Below, piece by piece: positions 46,617-57,502 of a DNA stretch of 64,000 nt (its first letter is position 1; each line of letters begins with the position of its first letter). A model generated the notes under the pieces. It saw only the letters and a program-made list of their open reading frames with translations, searched no databases and was not told the DNA's origin. The DNA comes from Phenylobacterium sp. RIFCSPHIGHO2_01_FULL_69_31 (GTDB lineage Bacteria; Pseudomonadota; Alphaproteobacteria; Caulobacterales; Caulobacteraceae): assembly GCF_001824475.1 (NCBI RefSeq), contig NZ_MHXN01000007.1, forward strand, positions 193,611-257,610, given 5' to 3'. Position numbers and translations under genes: made by a program.

Positions 46617-48998
46617 ATGAATATCAAACTGAGCCGCGCGCTTTGCGCGTCCACGGCGCTCGCCACCGGCCTGTTGCTCTCGGGCCAGGCGCTGGCGCAA
46701 TCGACCGGCACCGCGATTGTCGAAGAGCTGGTCGTCACCGGCTCCACCGGGCCGCGCAACCTCGACGGCGTCATCGTCGCGGAAACCGCGCCCAAGTCGC
46801 GCGCTTCGATCACCGAAGAATTCATCACCCGCCAGGCGCCGGGCCAGACGATCCTGGACTCGATCAACCTGCTGCCGGGCGTGAACTTCAGCAACAACGA
46901 CGCCTACGGCTCGGCCGGCGGTGATCTCGTGGTCCGCGGCTTCGACAGCCAGCGCGTGGCCCTGCTGCAGGACGGCGTTCCGCTGAACGACAGCGGCAAC
47001 TACGCGATCTACCCGAACCAGCAGATGGATCCGGACCTGATCGCCCAGGCGACGGTCAACCTGGGCACGACCGACGTGGACAGCCCCACCGCGGCGGCCG
47101 CGGGCGGCACCATCAACTACATCACCCGCCGCGCCTCCAGCGAGTTCGGCGTCCGCGCCGAGGTCGGCTTCGGCAGCGACGACTTCCAGCGCTACTACGG
47201 CACCATCGAAACCGGCGAAGTGGGTCCGTTCGGAACCAAGGCCTGGTTCTCGATGACCTACACCCGCAACGACATCTTCAAGCCACATGACGCCACCGTC
47301 GATCCGGCCGGCCAGATCAAGAAGACCCAGTACAACGCGCGCATCGACCAGAGCTTCGGCGACGTCGGCGAAGCCAGCCTGATCTTCAACTACAACGAAA
47401 ACCGCAACACCTTCATCAACCGCATCAGCCTGGCCAACTTCCGCGCCCGGATCGCGCCGGTGAACAACCAGGCGGCGGCCAACGTGAACGTGAACCCGTC
47501 GAACACGGGCAACATTCGCGGTCTGTCGAAGTGGAATATCAGCGACAGCCTGATCCTGACCGTCGACCCCTCCTTCCAGTACGTCCTGGCCAATGGCGGC
47601 GGCTCGCAGAACTTCGCCGAGACCGACGCGCAGCTGCGCGGCAACTCCAGCGCCCTCGGCGTCGACCTGAACGGCGATGGCGACCTCGCCGACACGGTCT
47701 CGCTGTACCGCCCGAACAACACCAACACCCGTCGCTATGGCGTGACGTCGTCGCTGATCTGGAAGTTCGCGGACAACCAGAGCATCCGCGCCGCCTACAC
47801 CTTCGACCGCGCCAAGCACCGCCAGACCGGTGAAGTGGGCTTCTTCAACGCCGACGGCTCGCCCGAGAGCGTCTTCGCCGGCAAGGAAGGCCACGGCAAG
47901 CAGGTGGTCCTGCCCGACGGCACCATCCTGCGCCGCCGCGACCGTTACTCGGTGGCCCTGCTGAACCAGGTTTCGGTCGAGTACCGAGGCCGGTTCCTGG
48001 AGGACAAGCTGCTGCTGAACGCCGGGGTCCGGGCGCCCTTCTTCAAGCGCGACCTGAACCAGTACTGCTACCAGCGCGACACCTTCAACGCCTACTGCAC
48101 CACGCAAGTCGGCACGCCGGTCGCCGGCACCAACGACGGTACGGGCAAGCCGCTGGTCACCTTCCCGGTCAGCGCGCTGAACCCCAGCGCGTCCAACCGT
48201 TACGGCCAGCCCCGTTCGTTCACGCGCAAGTATGACGACGTCCTGCCGAACCTGGGCGCCAGCTACGACATCAACGACGACCTGACCGTCTTCGCCAGCT
48301 ACGCCGAGACCCTCTCGGCGCCGCGGACGGACGACCTTTACGACCGCGTGCTGGTCGACCCGGGCCCGGAAAAGGCCAAGACCTTCGACGTCGGCCTCCG
48401 CTACCAGAGCGGCCCGGTCATGGCGGCGGCTTCGGTGTGGCGGAACGAGTTCAGCAACCGCATCGAGCGCGTGTTCGACGAGCAGGCCGGCATCGCCTTC
48501 TCCGCGAACGTGGGCGACGTGGAACTGTGGGGCATCGACGGCCAGGTGGCCTTCAAGCCCACCGACCAGCTGAGCTTCTACGCCTCGGCCTCGTACATCG
48601 AATCCGAGATCCAGGACGACATCCCAGGGACCGGCGCGGGTCAAACCCTGCTGACCAAAGGCAAGTCGCTGTACGAGACCCCGAAGTTCCAGGGCGGCGT
48701 CCGGGCCCAGTGGGATCCGATGGAGGCCGTCAGCCTTGGCGTGCAGGGCAAGTTCGTCGGCGACCGCTGGACGAACCTGGTCAACACCGAGAAGTTCAAC
48801 GGCTACACGCTGTGGGACCTCGACGCCCGCCTGAAGCTCGACCAGTTCGGCCTGAAGAACACCTATCTTCAGGGCAACATCCGGAACCTGTTCGACGAGC
48901 GTTACCTGGCCGACATCACGGCGAACCTGACCGGCACCGGCCTCGGCCAGCCGGGCTATCGCCGGACCTTCATCCTGACCCTGCACGTCGAGTACTAA
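46617..48998 (+). CDS. TonB-dependent receptor
   Basis: A 793-residue outer-membrane receptor. After a signal peptide (cleaved near ALAQ) comes the TonB box region EELVVTG, the plug domain (about residues 50-160: ILDSINLLPGVNFS, DLVVRGF, LLQDGVPL, AAAAGGTINYITRR) and a 22-strand barrel ending in LHVEY, the C-terminal aromatic assembly signal. Substrate unknown; a calcium-like loop DLNGDGDLADT occurs at about residues 346-356. A 200-base leader precedes it and a strong terminator follows. Confidence 0.93.
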   Translation: MNIKLSRALCASTALATGLLLSGQALAQSTGTAIVEELVVTGSTGPRNLDGVIVAETAPKSRASITEEFITRQAPGQTILDSINLLPGVNFSNNDAYGSAGGDLVVRGFDSQRVALLQDGVPLNDSGNYAIYPNQQMDPDLIAQATVNLGTTDVDSPTAAAAGGTINYITRRASSEFGVRAEVGFGSDDFQRYYGTIETGEVGPFGTKAWFSMTYTRNDIFKPHDATVDPAGQIKKTQYNARIDQSFGDVGEASLIFNYNENRNTFINRISLANFRARIAPVNNQAAANVNVNPSNTGNIRGLSKWNISDSLILTVDPSFQYVLANGGGSQNFAETDAQLRGNSSALGVDLNGDGDLADTVSLYRPNNTNTRRYGVTSSLIWKFADNQSIRAAYTFDRAKHRQTGEVGFFNADGSPESVFAGKEGHGKQVVLPDGTILRRRDRYSVALLNQVSVEYRGRFLEDKLLLNAGVRAPFFKRDLNQYCYQRDTFNAYCTTQVGTPVAGTNDGTGKPLVTFPVSALNPSASNRYGQPRSFTRKYDDVLPNLGASYDINDDLTVFASYAETLSAPRTDDLYDRVLVDPGPEKAKTFDVGLRYQSGPVMAAASVWRNEFSNRIERVFDEQAGIAFSANVGDVELWGIDGQVAFKPTDQLSFYASASYIESEIQDDIPGTGAGQTLLTKGKSLYETPKFQGGVRAQWDPMEAVSLGVQGKFVGDRWTNLVNTEKFNGYTLWDLDARLKLDQFGLKNTYLQGNIRNLFDERYLADITANLTGTGLGQPGYRRTFILTLHVEY

Positions 48999-49030
48999 GA
49001 CGCGCAGGTCCGGGATCGGACTTCGGAATG

Positions 49031-49059
49031 GGGCGGCCGCAGCGATGCGGCCGCCCTTT
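49031..49059 (+). terminator. Intrinsic terminator of the TonB-dependent receptor
   Basis: Perfect 11-bp stem GGGCGGCCGCA (49031-49041) with TGCGGCCGCCC (49046-49056), a 4-base loop GCGA, then TTT. Confidence 0.88.
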
Positions 49060-49130
49060 CTCGTTCTGGGCGCGCTTGACGCGAGGGGCCGCGGGGGCCA
49101 TCTGCGCCCGGCTTTGGAGATCAGCCTGAG

Positions 49131-50122
49131 ATGAGCTTCGTCGTTCCCGCGGAATGGGCGCCCCACAAGGCCATGTGGCTGGGCTTTCCCAGCCATGCGG
49201 ACCTGTGGGAGGACAACCTGGGGCCGGCCCAGGCGGAGGTGGCGGCGCTCGCGCGCGCCCTTGCCGGACCTGGCGGCGAGGTCGTCAAGCTGATGACCGG
49301 CCATCCGGACGGCGAGGCGGCCGCGCGCGAACTGCTGGGCGGCGTGCCGGGTATCGAGATCGTCCCCGGCGCGTTCGGCGACATCTGGCTGCGGGACACC
49401 GGGCCGATCTTTGCCGATGGCCGCGCGCACGGCTTCCGGTTCAACGGCTGGGGCGGCAAGTACGAGCTCGAGCACGACGACAAGGTGGCCGCCCAGATCG
49501 CCGCGGCTTCGGGCGCCGCGCTCGTTGCGAACGACTTCATCCTGGAAGGCGGGGCGGTGGACCACGACGGCGCGGGAACCGTGCTGACCACCGGCCAATG
49601 CCTGCTCAACCGCAACCGCAATCCCGGCTGGACCGAAGAGGTGGCGGCCGAGGCGCTGGGCAAGGCGCTGGGCGCGAAGAAGCTGCTGTGGCTGGGCGAG
49701 GGCCTGGTTAACGACCACACCGACGGCCACGTGGACAACCTGGCCCGCTTCGTCGCACCGGCGACGGTGGCCATCCCGGTGGCCTGGGGCAAGGGCGACC
49801 CGAACGCGCCCGCCTTCGACGACGCGGCCCGGCGGCTGGCCGAGATGACGGACGCGGAAGGGCGCAAGCTGAAGGTCGTGCGCATCCCCTCGCCCGGCTG
49901 GATCGACGGCGACGACGGCCGGCCCGTGCCCGCCAGCCACATGAACTTCCTGATCGCCAACCGGGCGGTGATCGTGCCCATCTACGCCGAGCAGCCCGGC
50001 CAGTTCGCGGTCGGCGCGCTGAACGAGGTGTTCCCGGACCGCGAGGTCATCGGCCTGCCGTCCACCGCCATCCTGAGCGGCGGCGGGTCCTTCCACTGCA
50101 TCACCCAGCAGGAGCCGGCCTG

Positions 50123-50123
<1 letters not shown>
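49131..50123 (+). CDS. aguA: Agmatine deiminase AguA
   Basis: A 330-residue enzyme of the agmatine deiminase family. The nucleophilic cysteine lies in GGGSFHCITQQ (about residue 324) and the substrate-guanidinium acid residues in DIWLRDTGP and NDHTDGHVDN. It turns agmatine into N-carbamoylputrescine and ammonia, the first step to putrescine from arginine. Its stop overlaps the aguB start by one base. No speA-type gene is nearby. Confidence 0.95.
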
Positions 50124-51000
<877 letters not shown>

Positions 51001-51001
<1 letters not shown>

Positions 51002-51528
51002 TGATCGAGACGGACCGCCTCATCCTGCGGGCCTTCCGGGAGGAGGATCGCGCGCCACTGGCCGCGATCAACGGCGACCCGCGCGTGGGCGAGTGGCTGG
51101 GCGGCGCCATCGATCGGACTGCGAGCGACGCCTTGCTGGACCGGCTGAACGCGGAGATCGCGCGCGACGGCTTCGGCTTCTTCGCAGCCGAGCGAAAGGC
51201 CGACAGCCGGCTGGTCGGCATGATCGGCATCCGGGCGCAGAAGGATGCGCCGCCGGCCCCATGCCTGGAGCTGGGCTGGCGTCTGGCCGTCGAGGCTCAG
51301 GGCCAGGGATACGCGACCGAGGGCGCCCGCGCGTTGCTCGACTGGGGGTTCGCCACGCAGGGGAACGACGAGATCCTCGCCTGGACCGCCGCCTCGAACC
51401 TGCGCTCCCAAGCGGTCATGCGTCGCATCGGCATGGACCCCGACCCCGCCCGCGACTTCGACCATCCGGCGCTGGCCGAAGACCATCCTCTCCGGCGACA
51501 CGTGGTGTTTGTGGCCAAGCGGCCCTAG
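51001..51528 (+). CDS. GNAT-family N-acetyltransferase
   Basis: A 175-residue acetyltransferase of the RimJ/RimL type. It opens ETDRLILRAFREEDRAPLAA, carries the acetyl-CoA loop EAQGQGYATEGARALLDW and ends with the strand NLRSQAVMRRIGM. The position after aguB hints at polyamine acetylation, but this is inference; ribosomal-protein or antibiotic acetyltransferases have the same fold. The stop overlaps the PAP2 phosphatase stop on the opposite strand. Confidence 0.85.
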
Positions 51529-52304
51529 CTCGCGGCGCACCCCTCCGGCGCGGCCTTCGCGCCCGCCAGTTCCCGGCGCGCGGCCGCCATGTCGGCCATG
51601 AAGGTCGGGTCGGAGTGCAGGCGCGCGACCATCCCGGCGGCCAGGGTGCGGCCGGCCTCGACATCGGAGATGAAGTGCACGCCGCAGATCACGCGGCTCT
51701 CGCCCGACTCCCGCCCCAGGGTCAGCAGAGGGTCGGCCTTGGCCGGCGCCAACTCGGTGAGGATCAGGGCCCAGGACCAGGCCGTCATCGCGTGGCCCGA
51801 GGGGTAGGACGCGTTCGTCTTCATCCAGTCCTCGCGCGGCACGCAGACCGGCGCATCGTTGCCGATCAGGGGCCGCTGGCGGCCGTAGGCGTCCTTGGCC
51901 GGCGTGCCCACCGTGCGGACGTCGAGCTCGACGCGTTCCAGGATGCGCAGGGTGCGCGGCGTCTGCCGCGCGTCCAGGCTGACGCCCATGGCGCAGGAGA
52001 ACCGCTTGATGGCGCCGCCGCCCCACAGGTCGTTGTCCTGGATCGCCGCCGTCCAGCGGGTCGAGCCCTCCAGCCTGCGGGTGTCCTCGAACATCGCCCG
52101 GTCGGCCTTGCCATGCGGAGAGTCCGCCGCCGGCGGAGGACCCAGGATCGCGCGGCCGTCCAGCGGATTGGAGCCGAAATAGCCTGTGAGCTTGGTCTCC
52201 CGCGGGCCCACCGACGCGTGGCCCGCCGCGCCGTCCGGCGTCGAGGCCGTGGCGCAGGCGGAAAGGGCGAGAACCGCCGCGGCGGTCAGGATATGGCGGA
52301 TCAA
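51525..52304 (-). CDS. Class A acid phosphatase (PAP2), lipoprotein
   Basis: A 259-residue phosphatase of the PhoN/PAP2 class. The three-part signature is KDAYGRQRP, SYPSGH and SRVICGVHFISD. The N-terminus is a lipoprotein signal (AAAVLALSAC, Cys17), so it should be anchored on the periplasmic side. It releases phosphate from nucleotides or lipids. It follows the MaoC-like gene by 13 bases on the same strand, so it may be transcribed with it. Confidence 0.9.
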   Translation of the reverse strand: MIRHILTAAAVLALSACATASTPDGAAGHASVGPRETKLTGYFGSNPLDGRAILGPPPAADSPHGKADRAMFEDTRRLEGSTRWTAAIQDNDLWGGGAIKRFSCAMGVSLDARQTPRTLRILERVELDVRTVGTPAKDAYGRQRPLIGNDAPVCVPREDWMKTNASYPSGHAMTAWSWALILTELAPAKADPLLTLGRESGESRVICGVHFISDVEAGRTLAAGMVARLHSDPTFMADMAAARRELAGAKAAPEGCAAS

Positions 52305-52317
52305 AGCGGGGCCTCTC

Positions 52318-53193
52318 TCAGGTTCGAAGCACGGTCTTGCCGTTCTTGATGACGGTCGCGCCGCGCTCCTTAACCCGAGCCTCGAACGAGATCACGGGGC
52401 CATCGACCCAGAGATCGACGGTGATCGTATCCCCGGGGAAGACCGGCGCGGAGAACCGGGCCTCGTGGCTGGCGATCCGGTCGGAATCCCAGTCCACGAT
52501 CTCCTGCAGCACCGCGCGGCAGGTGATTCCGTAGGTGCACAGGCCGTGCAGGATCGGCCGCGGAAAGCCCGAGCGTTTCGCGCTTTCCGGGTCGGAATGC
52601 AGCGGGTTCCGGTCGCCGTTCAGCCGGTAGAGCAGCGCCTGGTCCTCCCGGGTTGCGATGTCCACGGACTTATCGGGCGCCCGGGTGGGCGTCGGGTGCG
52701 GCTCGGGCGCCCCTTCCGCCGGGCCGCCGAACCCGCCGTCGGCGCGGCAGAAGCTGGAGCCGGTGAGGGTGGCGACCTTCTCGCCCGTCTCGTCGCGCCA
52801 GATGGTCTGGCTCACCAGGACCGCGCCCTTGTCCTTGCCCTTGTCGTAGGCGCCGATGGTGCGGCTCTCGGTGGTGAAGGCGCCCTCGGTCGGCAGCGGC
52901 CGGTGCAGCTCCACCTTCTGCTCGCCGTGCACCAGCATCAGATAGTTCGGCATACTGGGCCGATGCCCTTCGGGGGTGGGCAGCGGCTCGGACGTCCCGC
53001 GCCCGGCCAGCACGGTGGCGGCCGTAGGCACGACCTTCAGGCCCTTCTCGTAGACGAAGGCCAGTTCGGTCTCGTTCATAGGGTCGGCGCCCAGGCCGAT
53101 GCCCAGGGCGTACAGCATCACGTCCTTGTCGCCGTAGCGGAAGGTCCGCGGCTTGGTCCCCTGGTCCAGGATGTCCGGATAGTAGATCGGCAT
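52318..53193 (-). CDS. MaoC-family (R)-specific enoyl-CoA hydratase 2-like protein
   Basis: A 291-residue double-hotdog protein. The C-terminal hotdog carries DQALLYRLNGDRNPLHSDPESAKRSGF, the hydratase-2 motif with catalytic Asp and His, and PILHGLCTYGI; the N-terminal hotdog holds YPDILDQG and KVVPTAATVL. Such enzymes hydrate trans-2-enoyl-CoA, in beta-oxidation or sterol side-chain degradation. GGGGAGA lies six bases before the ATG at 53191-53193. It is divergent from the SapC gene. Confidence 0.9.
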   Translation of the reverse strand: MPIYYPDILDQGTKPRTFRYGDKDVMLYALGIGLGADPMNETELAFVYEKGLKVVPTAATVLAGRGTSEPLPTPEGHRPSMPNYLMLVHGEQKVELHRPLPTEGAFTTESRTIGAYDKGKDKGAVLVSQTIWRDETGEKVATLTGSSFCRADGGFGGPAEGAPEPHPTPTRAPDKSVDIATREDQALLYRLNGDRNPLHSDPESAKRSGFPRPILHGLCTYGITCRAVLQEIVDWDSDRIASHEARFSAPVFPGDTITVDLWVDGPVISFEARVKERGATVIKNGKTVLRT

Positions 53194-53374
53194 GGCGTCT
53201 CCCCGTCCTCGTCTTCGCGTGGCTTGTTCTGCGGGCGGGATTGAACGGGCTGGCGGCCGGCGGCGCAAGCGCCGCACCGCATTTGCCCGGCGTAACGGGA
53301 TCGGCTAGAGGAGGCGACCTCGGCGCGCGAGCCGAACGACGGCGCGCGCTGCTCCACGAATTCGAAGGTTCTAC

Positions 53375-54172
53375 ATGGCGACCCAACCGATGCCGCCCGG
53401 CCAGCTCTCCGGCAACGTCCTGTTCTATTCCAAGCCCGAGCCGCTGGCGAAGGAGCTGCACGGCAAGATCGGCGTGAAGCGGATGGACGGTCCGTTCAAG
53501 TTCGCCAAGACCGGCCACGCCATCCCGCTGACGGTGGGCGAGTTCCCGCTGGCCGCCGTGACCGGCCCGATCATCTTCGTCGGCGACGAGAAGCTGCCGA
53601 TCGCCGTCATGGGCCTGAACGCCGGCGAGAACATGTTCGTCAAGGACGACGGCACGTTCGAGAGCGGCATCTACATCCCGGCCTATGTGCGCCGCTATCC
53701 GTTCGTGTTCGCCAACGACGAGGCGAACAACCAGATGGTCCTCTGCATCGACCGCAACGCCGAGTTCATCGTCGACAAGGGCTACGACATGGCCTTCTTC
53801 GACGAGAAGGGCGAGCCGACCGAGTACACGAAGAACTGCATCGAGTTCTGCAACAACTTCGAGGTCGAGCGCCAGCGTACGGTCAGCTTCGTCCAGATCC
53901 TCAAGGACCTGGACCTGTTCGAGACCAAGGAAGCCACCTTCACCCCGGCCAACCCGGACGGCACCGCCGGCGAGACCCAGAAGATCGCCGAGTACTTCGG
54001 CGTCTCCGAGGAGAAGCTGAACGCCCTGCCGAAGGACAAATTCATCGAGCTGCGCGACAACGGCGCCCTGGGCCAGATCTACGCCCACATGCACAGCCTG
54101 GTGGGCTGGGACCGCATGATCGCCCTGGCCCTCACCAAGGCCGCGCAGCAGCCGCAAGCGGCGAACGCGTAA
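53375..54172 (+). CDS. SapC family protein
   Basis: A 265-residue soluble protein of the SapC family (PF07277). It shows AKTGHAIPLTVGEFPLAA, a stretch ending PIAVMGLNAGENMFV and GTFESGIYIPAYVRRYPF, all typical of the family. SapC was named in connection with an S-layer protein in Campylobacter, but its function here is unknown; Caulobacteraceae carry several copies. GAAGG lies before the ATG. A hairpin terminator follows. Confidence 0.88.
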   Translation: MATQPMPPGQLSGNVLFYSKPEPLAKELHGKIGVKRMDGPFKFAKTGHAIPLTVGEFPLAAVTGPIIFVGDEKLPIAVMGLNAGENMFVKDDGTFESGIYIPAYVRRYPFVFANDEANNQMVLCIDRNAEFIVDKGYDMAFFDEKGEPTEYTKNCIEFCNNFEVERQRTVSFVQILKDLDLFETKEATFTPANPDGTAGETQKIAEYFGVSEEKLNALPKDKFIELRDNGALGQIYAHMHSLVGWDRMIALALTKAAQQPQAANA

Positions 54173-54181
54173 CGCCAAACT

Positions 54182-54207
54182 CTTCCCTCCCTTGATGGGG
54201 AGGGAAG
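54182..54207. terminator. Bidirectional hairpin between SapC and hotdog genes
   Basis: CTTCCCTCCC (54182-54191) pairs with GGGAGGGAAG (54198-54207), 6-base loop. It touches the stop of the convergent hotdog gene. Confidence 0.75.
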
Positions 54208-54600
54208 CTATCTCTGGAACACGCTCCGGGTCAGGCAGCTGAAGACCAGCCGGCCCGCCTCGTCGAGCAGGTCGTGCTGGGCGATGACGATGCCCTTGTC
54301 GTCGCCCACCGGATCCTTGGCCATCACCGTCATCCGGCCACGGAGCAGCTCGCCCGCCGGAGGGTTGCGCATCCAGCGCAGCGCATCGACGCCCAGGCGC
54401 TTGGTCTGGGGCCACTCGGTGGCGGCGACGGCATCAAGCTTGGCCCAGATGGCATAGACCATGGCGTCCGGCGCCCCGCGGTCCAGGGTCCAGCCGGGGG
54501 TGAAGGCGGACACGAAGACCTCCAGCGCCGTGGGGTCGACGCCGCAAGCGCCCAGCGAGGCCACCTGGCCGATCTCGATGTCGTCGAACGAGGCGGGCAC
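54208..54600 (-). CDS. MaoC-like hotdog protein
   Basis: A 130-residue protein with a hotdog layout: MPASFDDIEIGQVASLG, a YAIWAKLDAV helix segment, GELLRGRMTVMAK and a final HDLLDEAGRLVFSCLTRSVF. It resembles MaoC-like acyl dehydratases, but the Asp-His catalytic motif is not obvious. The GTG start at 54598-54600 is supported by AAGGAG five bases upstream. It is divergent from the DsbD-like gene and convergent with SapC. A relation to the MaoC-type gene at 52318 is possible. Confidence 0.72.
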   Translation of the reverse strand: MPASFDDIEIGQVASLGACGVDPTALEVFVSAFTPGWTLDRGAPDAMVYAIWAKLDAVAATEWPQTKRLGVDALRWMRNPPAGELLRGRMTVMAKDPVGDDKGIVIAQHDLLDEAGRLVFSCLTRSVFQR

Positions 54601-54726
54601 CTGGACTCCTTGCGTGAACGAACCTGATTCCCGATCATGGCCCGGGAGGCGCCGAAGTCGAGCCCGCTTTGCACGCGAGACACAAGCCGCCATATAGCGC
54701 CCACAAGACCGGCGCAGCTTGAGGTC

Positions 54727-56853
54727 ATGATGCGGTTCCTGCTCGGCGGCCTGTTCGCCCTCGTCTTCTCGAGCCTGGCGGTCGCGCAGCCGGTGAACAC
54801 CGGCCACCTGACCGCCGAGCTGGTCTCGGCGGCGCAGGGGATCGCCCCCGGACAGACGATCCACGTCGCCCTGCGCCAGAAGATCCAGCCGGGCTGGCAT
54901 ACCTACTGGCGCAACCCGGGGGACAGCGGCGAGGCCACCAAGATCGCCTGGACCCTGCCGGCCGGCTGGACCGCCTCCGGCTTCACCTGGCCCACGCCTC
55001 ACCGGCTGCCGCTGGGGCCGCTGACCAACTACGGCTACAAGGACGAGGTGCTGCTGCCGGTGGCGCTGACGGCGCCCGCCAGCGCCCAGCCGGGCTCGAC
55101 GGTGTCGCTGCAGGCCAAGGCCGACTTCCTCGTCTGCGCCGATATCTGCATCCCGGAAAGCGCCACGCTCGCCCTGTCCCTTCCGGTCACCGACGGCCCC
55201 GCGCCGACGGACGCGAAATGGGGGGCGGCGATCCAAAAGACCCTGGCTGAGGCGCCGAAGCCCGCAGGCCTCACGGCTGCGTTCGAAGCCCAGGGCCAGG
55301 CGGTGAAGCTGGCCGTCACGGGCGCGGCGCTGAGGGGCGCCGACATGGCCGACGCCTATTTCTTCCCCTTCTCCGGCACCGCCATCGACCACGCCAAGCC
55401 CCAGGCGATCGAGCGTGGCCCCGAGGGCCTGACCCTGTCGATCGTCGCCGGCTACGACTTCCAGTCTCCGACGCCGCCCAAGGACCTGGCGGGCGTGCTG
55501 GTCGTGGCCGAAAAGGCGTATGAGGTCACGGCCGCGCCGGGACCCCTGCCCGCCGCAGCCGCGGGCCTCGGGCCGCCGCCCGTGAAGCTGGCCGCGCCGG
55601 CCGGAGCGGCCAACCTCGGCCTCGCCTCCGCCGCCTTCTTCGCCCTGCTGGGCGGGCTGATCCTGAACTTGATGCCCTGCGTCTTCCCGGTGCTGGCCAT
55701 GAAGGCGGCCTCGCTGGCGGGCCATGGCGGCGAGCAGGCCGAGGCGCGCCGGCAGGGCCTGGCGTTCGGCGCCGGGGTGCTGTTGACCTTCCTGGGCCTC
55801 GCCGCGATCCTGATCGCCCTGCGCGCCGCGGGCTCGGCCGTCGGCTGGGGCTTCCAGCTCCAGGACCCGCCGGTCGTCGCGACCCTGGCGCTCCTGATGC
55901 TGCTGGTCGGGCTGAACCTCTCCGGCGTCTTCGAGATCGGGACCTCGCTGCAGGGCGTCGGGACCGGCCTCGCATCCCGAGATGGCCTGGCCGGCTCGTT
56001 CTTCACAGGCGTCCTGGCCGTGGTGGTCGCCGCGCCCTGCACCGCGCCCTTCATGGGCCCGGCCTTGGGGTGGGCGCTGACCCAGCCGCCCGTGGCCGCC
56101 CTGGTCGTGTTCCTGGCCCTGGCCATCGGCTTCGCCCTGCCCTTCGTGGCGGTCGCTTTCGTCCCAGGGCTGCTGTCCCGCCTGCCCCGGCCCGGCCCCT
56201 GGATGGATGTCTTCAAGAAGGCCCTGGCCTTCCCGATGTACGGCGCCGTCGCCTGGCTGGTCTGGGTGCTGACGGTGCAGGTGGGACCGGACGCGGTGCC
56301 GCGGATCCTGGGCGCGGCGGTCCTGCTTGCCCTCGCCGCCTGGATCGCCGGGGCAGCCCAGCGCCAGCACGCCATCGGGGGCCGGCACGTCGGCCTGGCC
56401 GCCGCCGCGACCCTCGTGGGCGCCGTGGCGGTGGTCGGCGGCGCGCTCTGGCCCGCCTACGCCATCGCCGACGCCGCGCAATCGTCGGGCGAGGCCAAGC
56501 TGGACGACGAGACCTACACCCCCGAGCGTCTGGCCGCCCTGCAGGCCGAGGGCCGCCCGGTGCTGGTCAACTACACCGCCGCCTGGTGCGTGAGTTGCCA
56601 GGTGAACGACCGCACCGCGCTCTCCACCAAGGCCGTCGCCGAGGCGCTGGCGCGCAACAACGCCGTCTACCTGAAGGCCGACTGGACCAAGCGCGACGCG
56701 GTCATCGCCGCCGAGCTCGCCAGGTTCGGCCGGGCGGGCGTGCCGCTCTACCTCGTGTATGGCGCGAAGGGCGGCGAGCCGGCTATCCTGCCCTCGCTCC
56801 TGACCGAGGGCGTGGTGGTCAAGGCCCTGGACGCCGCCGGCAGGACCAGCTGA
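54727..56853 (+). CDS. DsbD/ScsB-like protein-disulfide reductase
   Basis: A 708-residue inner-membrane protein that carries electrons from cytosolic thioredoxin to the periplasm. After a signal peptide comes an N-terminal periplasmic domain with the cysteine pair DFLVCADICIPES, eight transmembrane helices with the paired cysteines in NLMPCVFPVLAMK and AAPCTAPFMGPALG, and a C-terminal thioredoxin domain with AWCVSCQ (about residue 622). The start may be either of two adjacent ATGs (54727 or 54730), the second better spaced from GAGG. The thioredoxin-fold gene follows by 27 bases. Confidence 0.92.
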   Translation: MMRFLLGGLFALVFSSLAVAQPVNTGHLTAELVSAAQGIAPGQTIHVALRQKIQPGWHTYWRNPGDSGEATKIAWTLPAGWTASGFTWPTPHRLPLGPLTNYGYKDEVLLPVALTAPASAQPGSTVSLQAKADFLVCADICIPESATLALSLPVTDGPAPTDAKWGAAIQKTLAEAPKPAGLTAAFEAQGQAVKLAVTGAALRGADMADAYFFPFSGTAIDHAKPQAIERGPEGLTLSIVAGYDFQSPTPPKDLAGVLVVAEKAYEVTAAPGPLPAAAAGLGPPPVKLAAPAGAANLGLASAAFFALLGGLILNLMPCVFPVLAMKAASLAGHGGEQAEARRQGLAFGAGVLLTFLGLAAILIALRAAGSAVGWGFQLQDPPVVATLALLMLLVGLNLSGVFEIGTSLQGVGTGLASRDGLAGSFFTGVLAVVVAAPCTAPFMGPALGWALTQPPVAALVVFLALAIGFALPFVAVAFVPGLLSRLPRPGPWMDVFKKALAFPMYGAVAWLVWVLTVQVGPDAVPRILGAAVLLALAAWIAGAAQRQHAIGGRHVGLAAAATLVGAVAVVGGALWPAYAIADAAQSSGEAKLDDETYTPERLAALQAEGRPVLVNYTAAWCVSCQVNDRTALSTKAVAEALARNNAVYLKADWTKRDAVIAAELARFGRAGVPLYLVYGAKGGEPAILPSLLTEGVVVKALDAAGRTS

Positions 56854-56880
56854 CCCTTTCCCCCCGAAGGAGCCGCACCC

Positions 56881-57492
56881 ATGACCCGCTTCCTCCTCGT
56901 CTTCACCGCCGCCGCGGCGCTCGCAGCGCCCGCCGTCGCCGCGCCGGTCCTCGGCCAGCCGGCGCCCGCGTTCCAAGCGGTCGACGCCTCGGGCAAGACC
57001 CGCTCGCTCTCGGAGTTCCGCGGCAAGACCGTGGTGCTGGAGTGGACAAACAATGGCTGCCCCTATGTTCAGAAACACTACAACGCGGGCGCCATGCAGC
57101 GCCTGCAGGGCCAGGCCGCCAAGGACGGGGTGGTCTGGCTGGCGGTCATCTCGTCGGCGCCGGGCATGCAGGGCCATCTGACCGGCACGCAGGCTATGCA
57201 GTGGAAAACAAAGGAGAAAGCGGCGCCGGCCGAGGTGCTGCTGGACCCTGCGGGGACCATGGGCCGCGCCTATGACGCCAAGACCACGCCGCACATGTAC
57301 GTGGTCGATAAGACCGGCAAGCTGATCTATATGGGCGGCATCGACGACAAGCCGTCGTCCGACCCCGAGAGCCTGAAGGGCGCCACCAACTATGTGGCGG
57401 CCGCGCTCGCCGACGTGAAGGCCGGCCGCCCTGTGGCCCAGGCCGCCACCCGGCCCTACGGTTGCAGCGTGAAATACGGCTCCGCCGACTAG
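56881..57492 (+). CDS. Periplasmic thioredoxin-fold redoxin
   Basis: A 203-residue secreted protein with a signal peptide (MTRFLLVFTAAAALAAPAVAA) and an AhpC/TSA-redoxin fold: APVLGQPAPAFQAVDASGKTRSL, GKTVVLEWTNNGCPYVQKHY and PHMYVVDKTGKLIYMGGID. Only one cysteine stands in the CxxC position (GCPYVQ), so it is more like a peroxiredoxin-type or one-cysteine redoxin than a thioredoxin; another Cys lies near the end (YGCSVKY). Right after the DsbD-like gene, it is a natural partner. AAGGAG lies a few bases before the ATG. Confidence 0.88.
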   Translation: MTRFLLVFTAAAALAAPAVAAPVLGQPAPAFQAVDASGKTRSLSEFRGKTVVLEWTNNGCPYVQKHYNAGAMQRLQGQAAKDGVVWLAVISSAPGMQGHLTGTQAMQWKTKEKAAPAEVLLDPAGTMGRAYDAKTTPHMYVVDKTGKLIYMGGIDDKPSSDPESLKGATNYVAAALADVKAGRPVAQAATRPYGCSVKYGSAD

Positions 57493-57502
57493 AGAGGTAT
57501 CC

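Noticed and set aside
46545..50096. Very long open frame on the minus strand (over 1100 codons) across the receptor and aguA
   Set aside because: It is antisense to two well-supported genes, has repetitive Val/Gly/Arg/Asp composition and shows no domain; this is a typical high-GC artefact.
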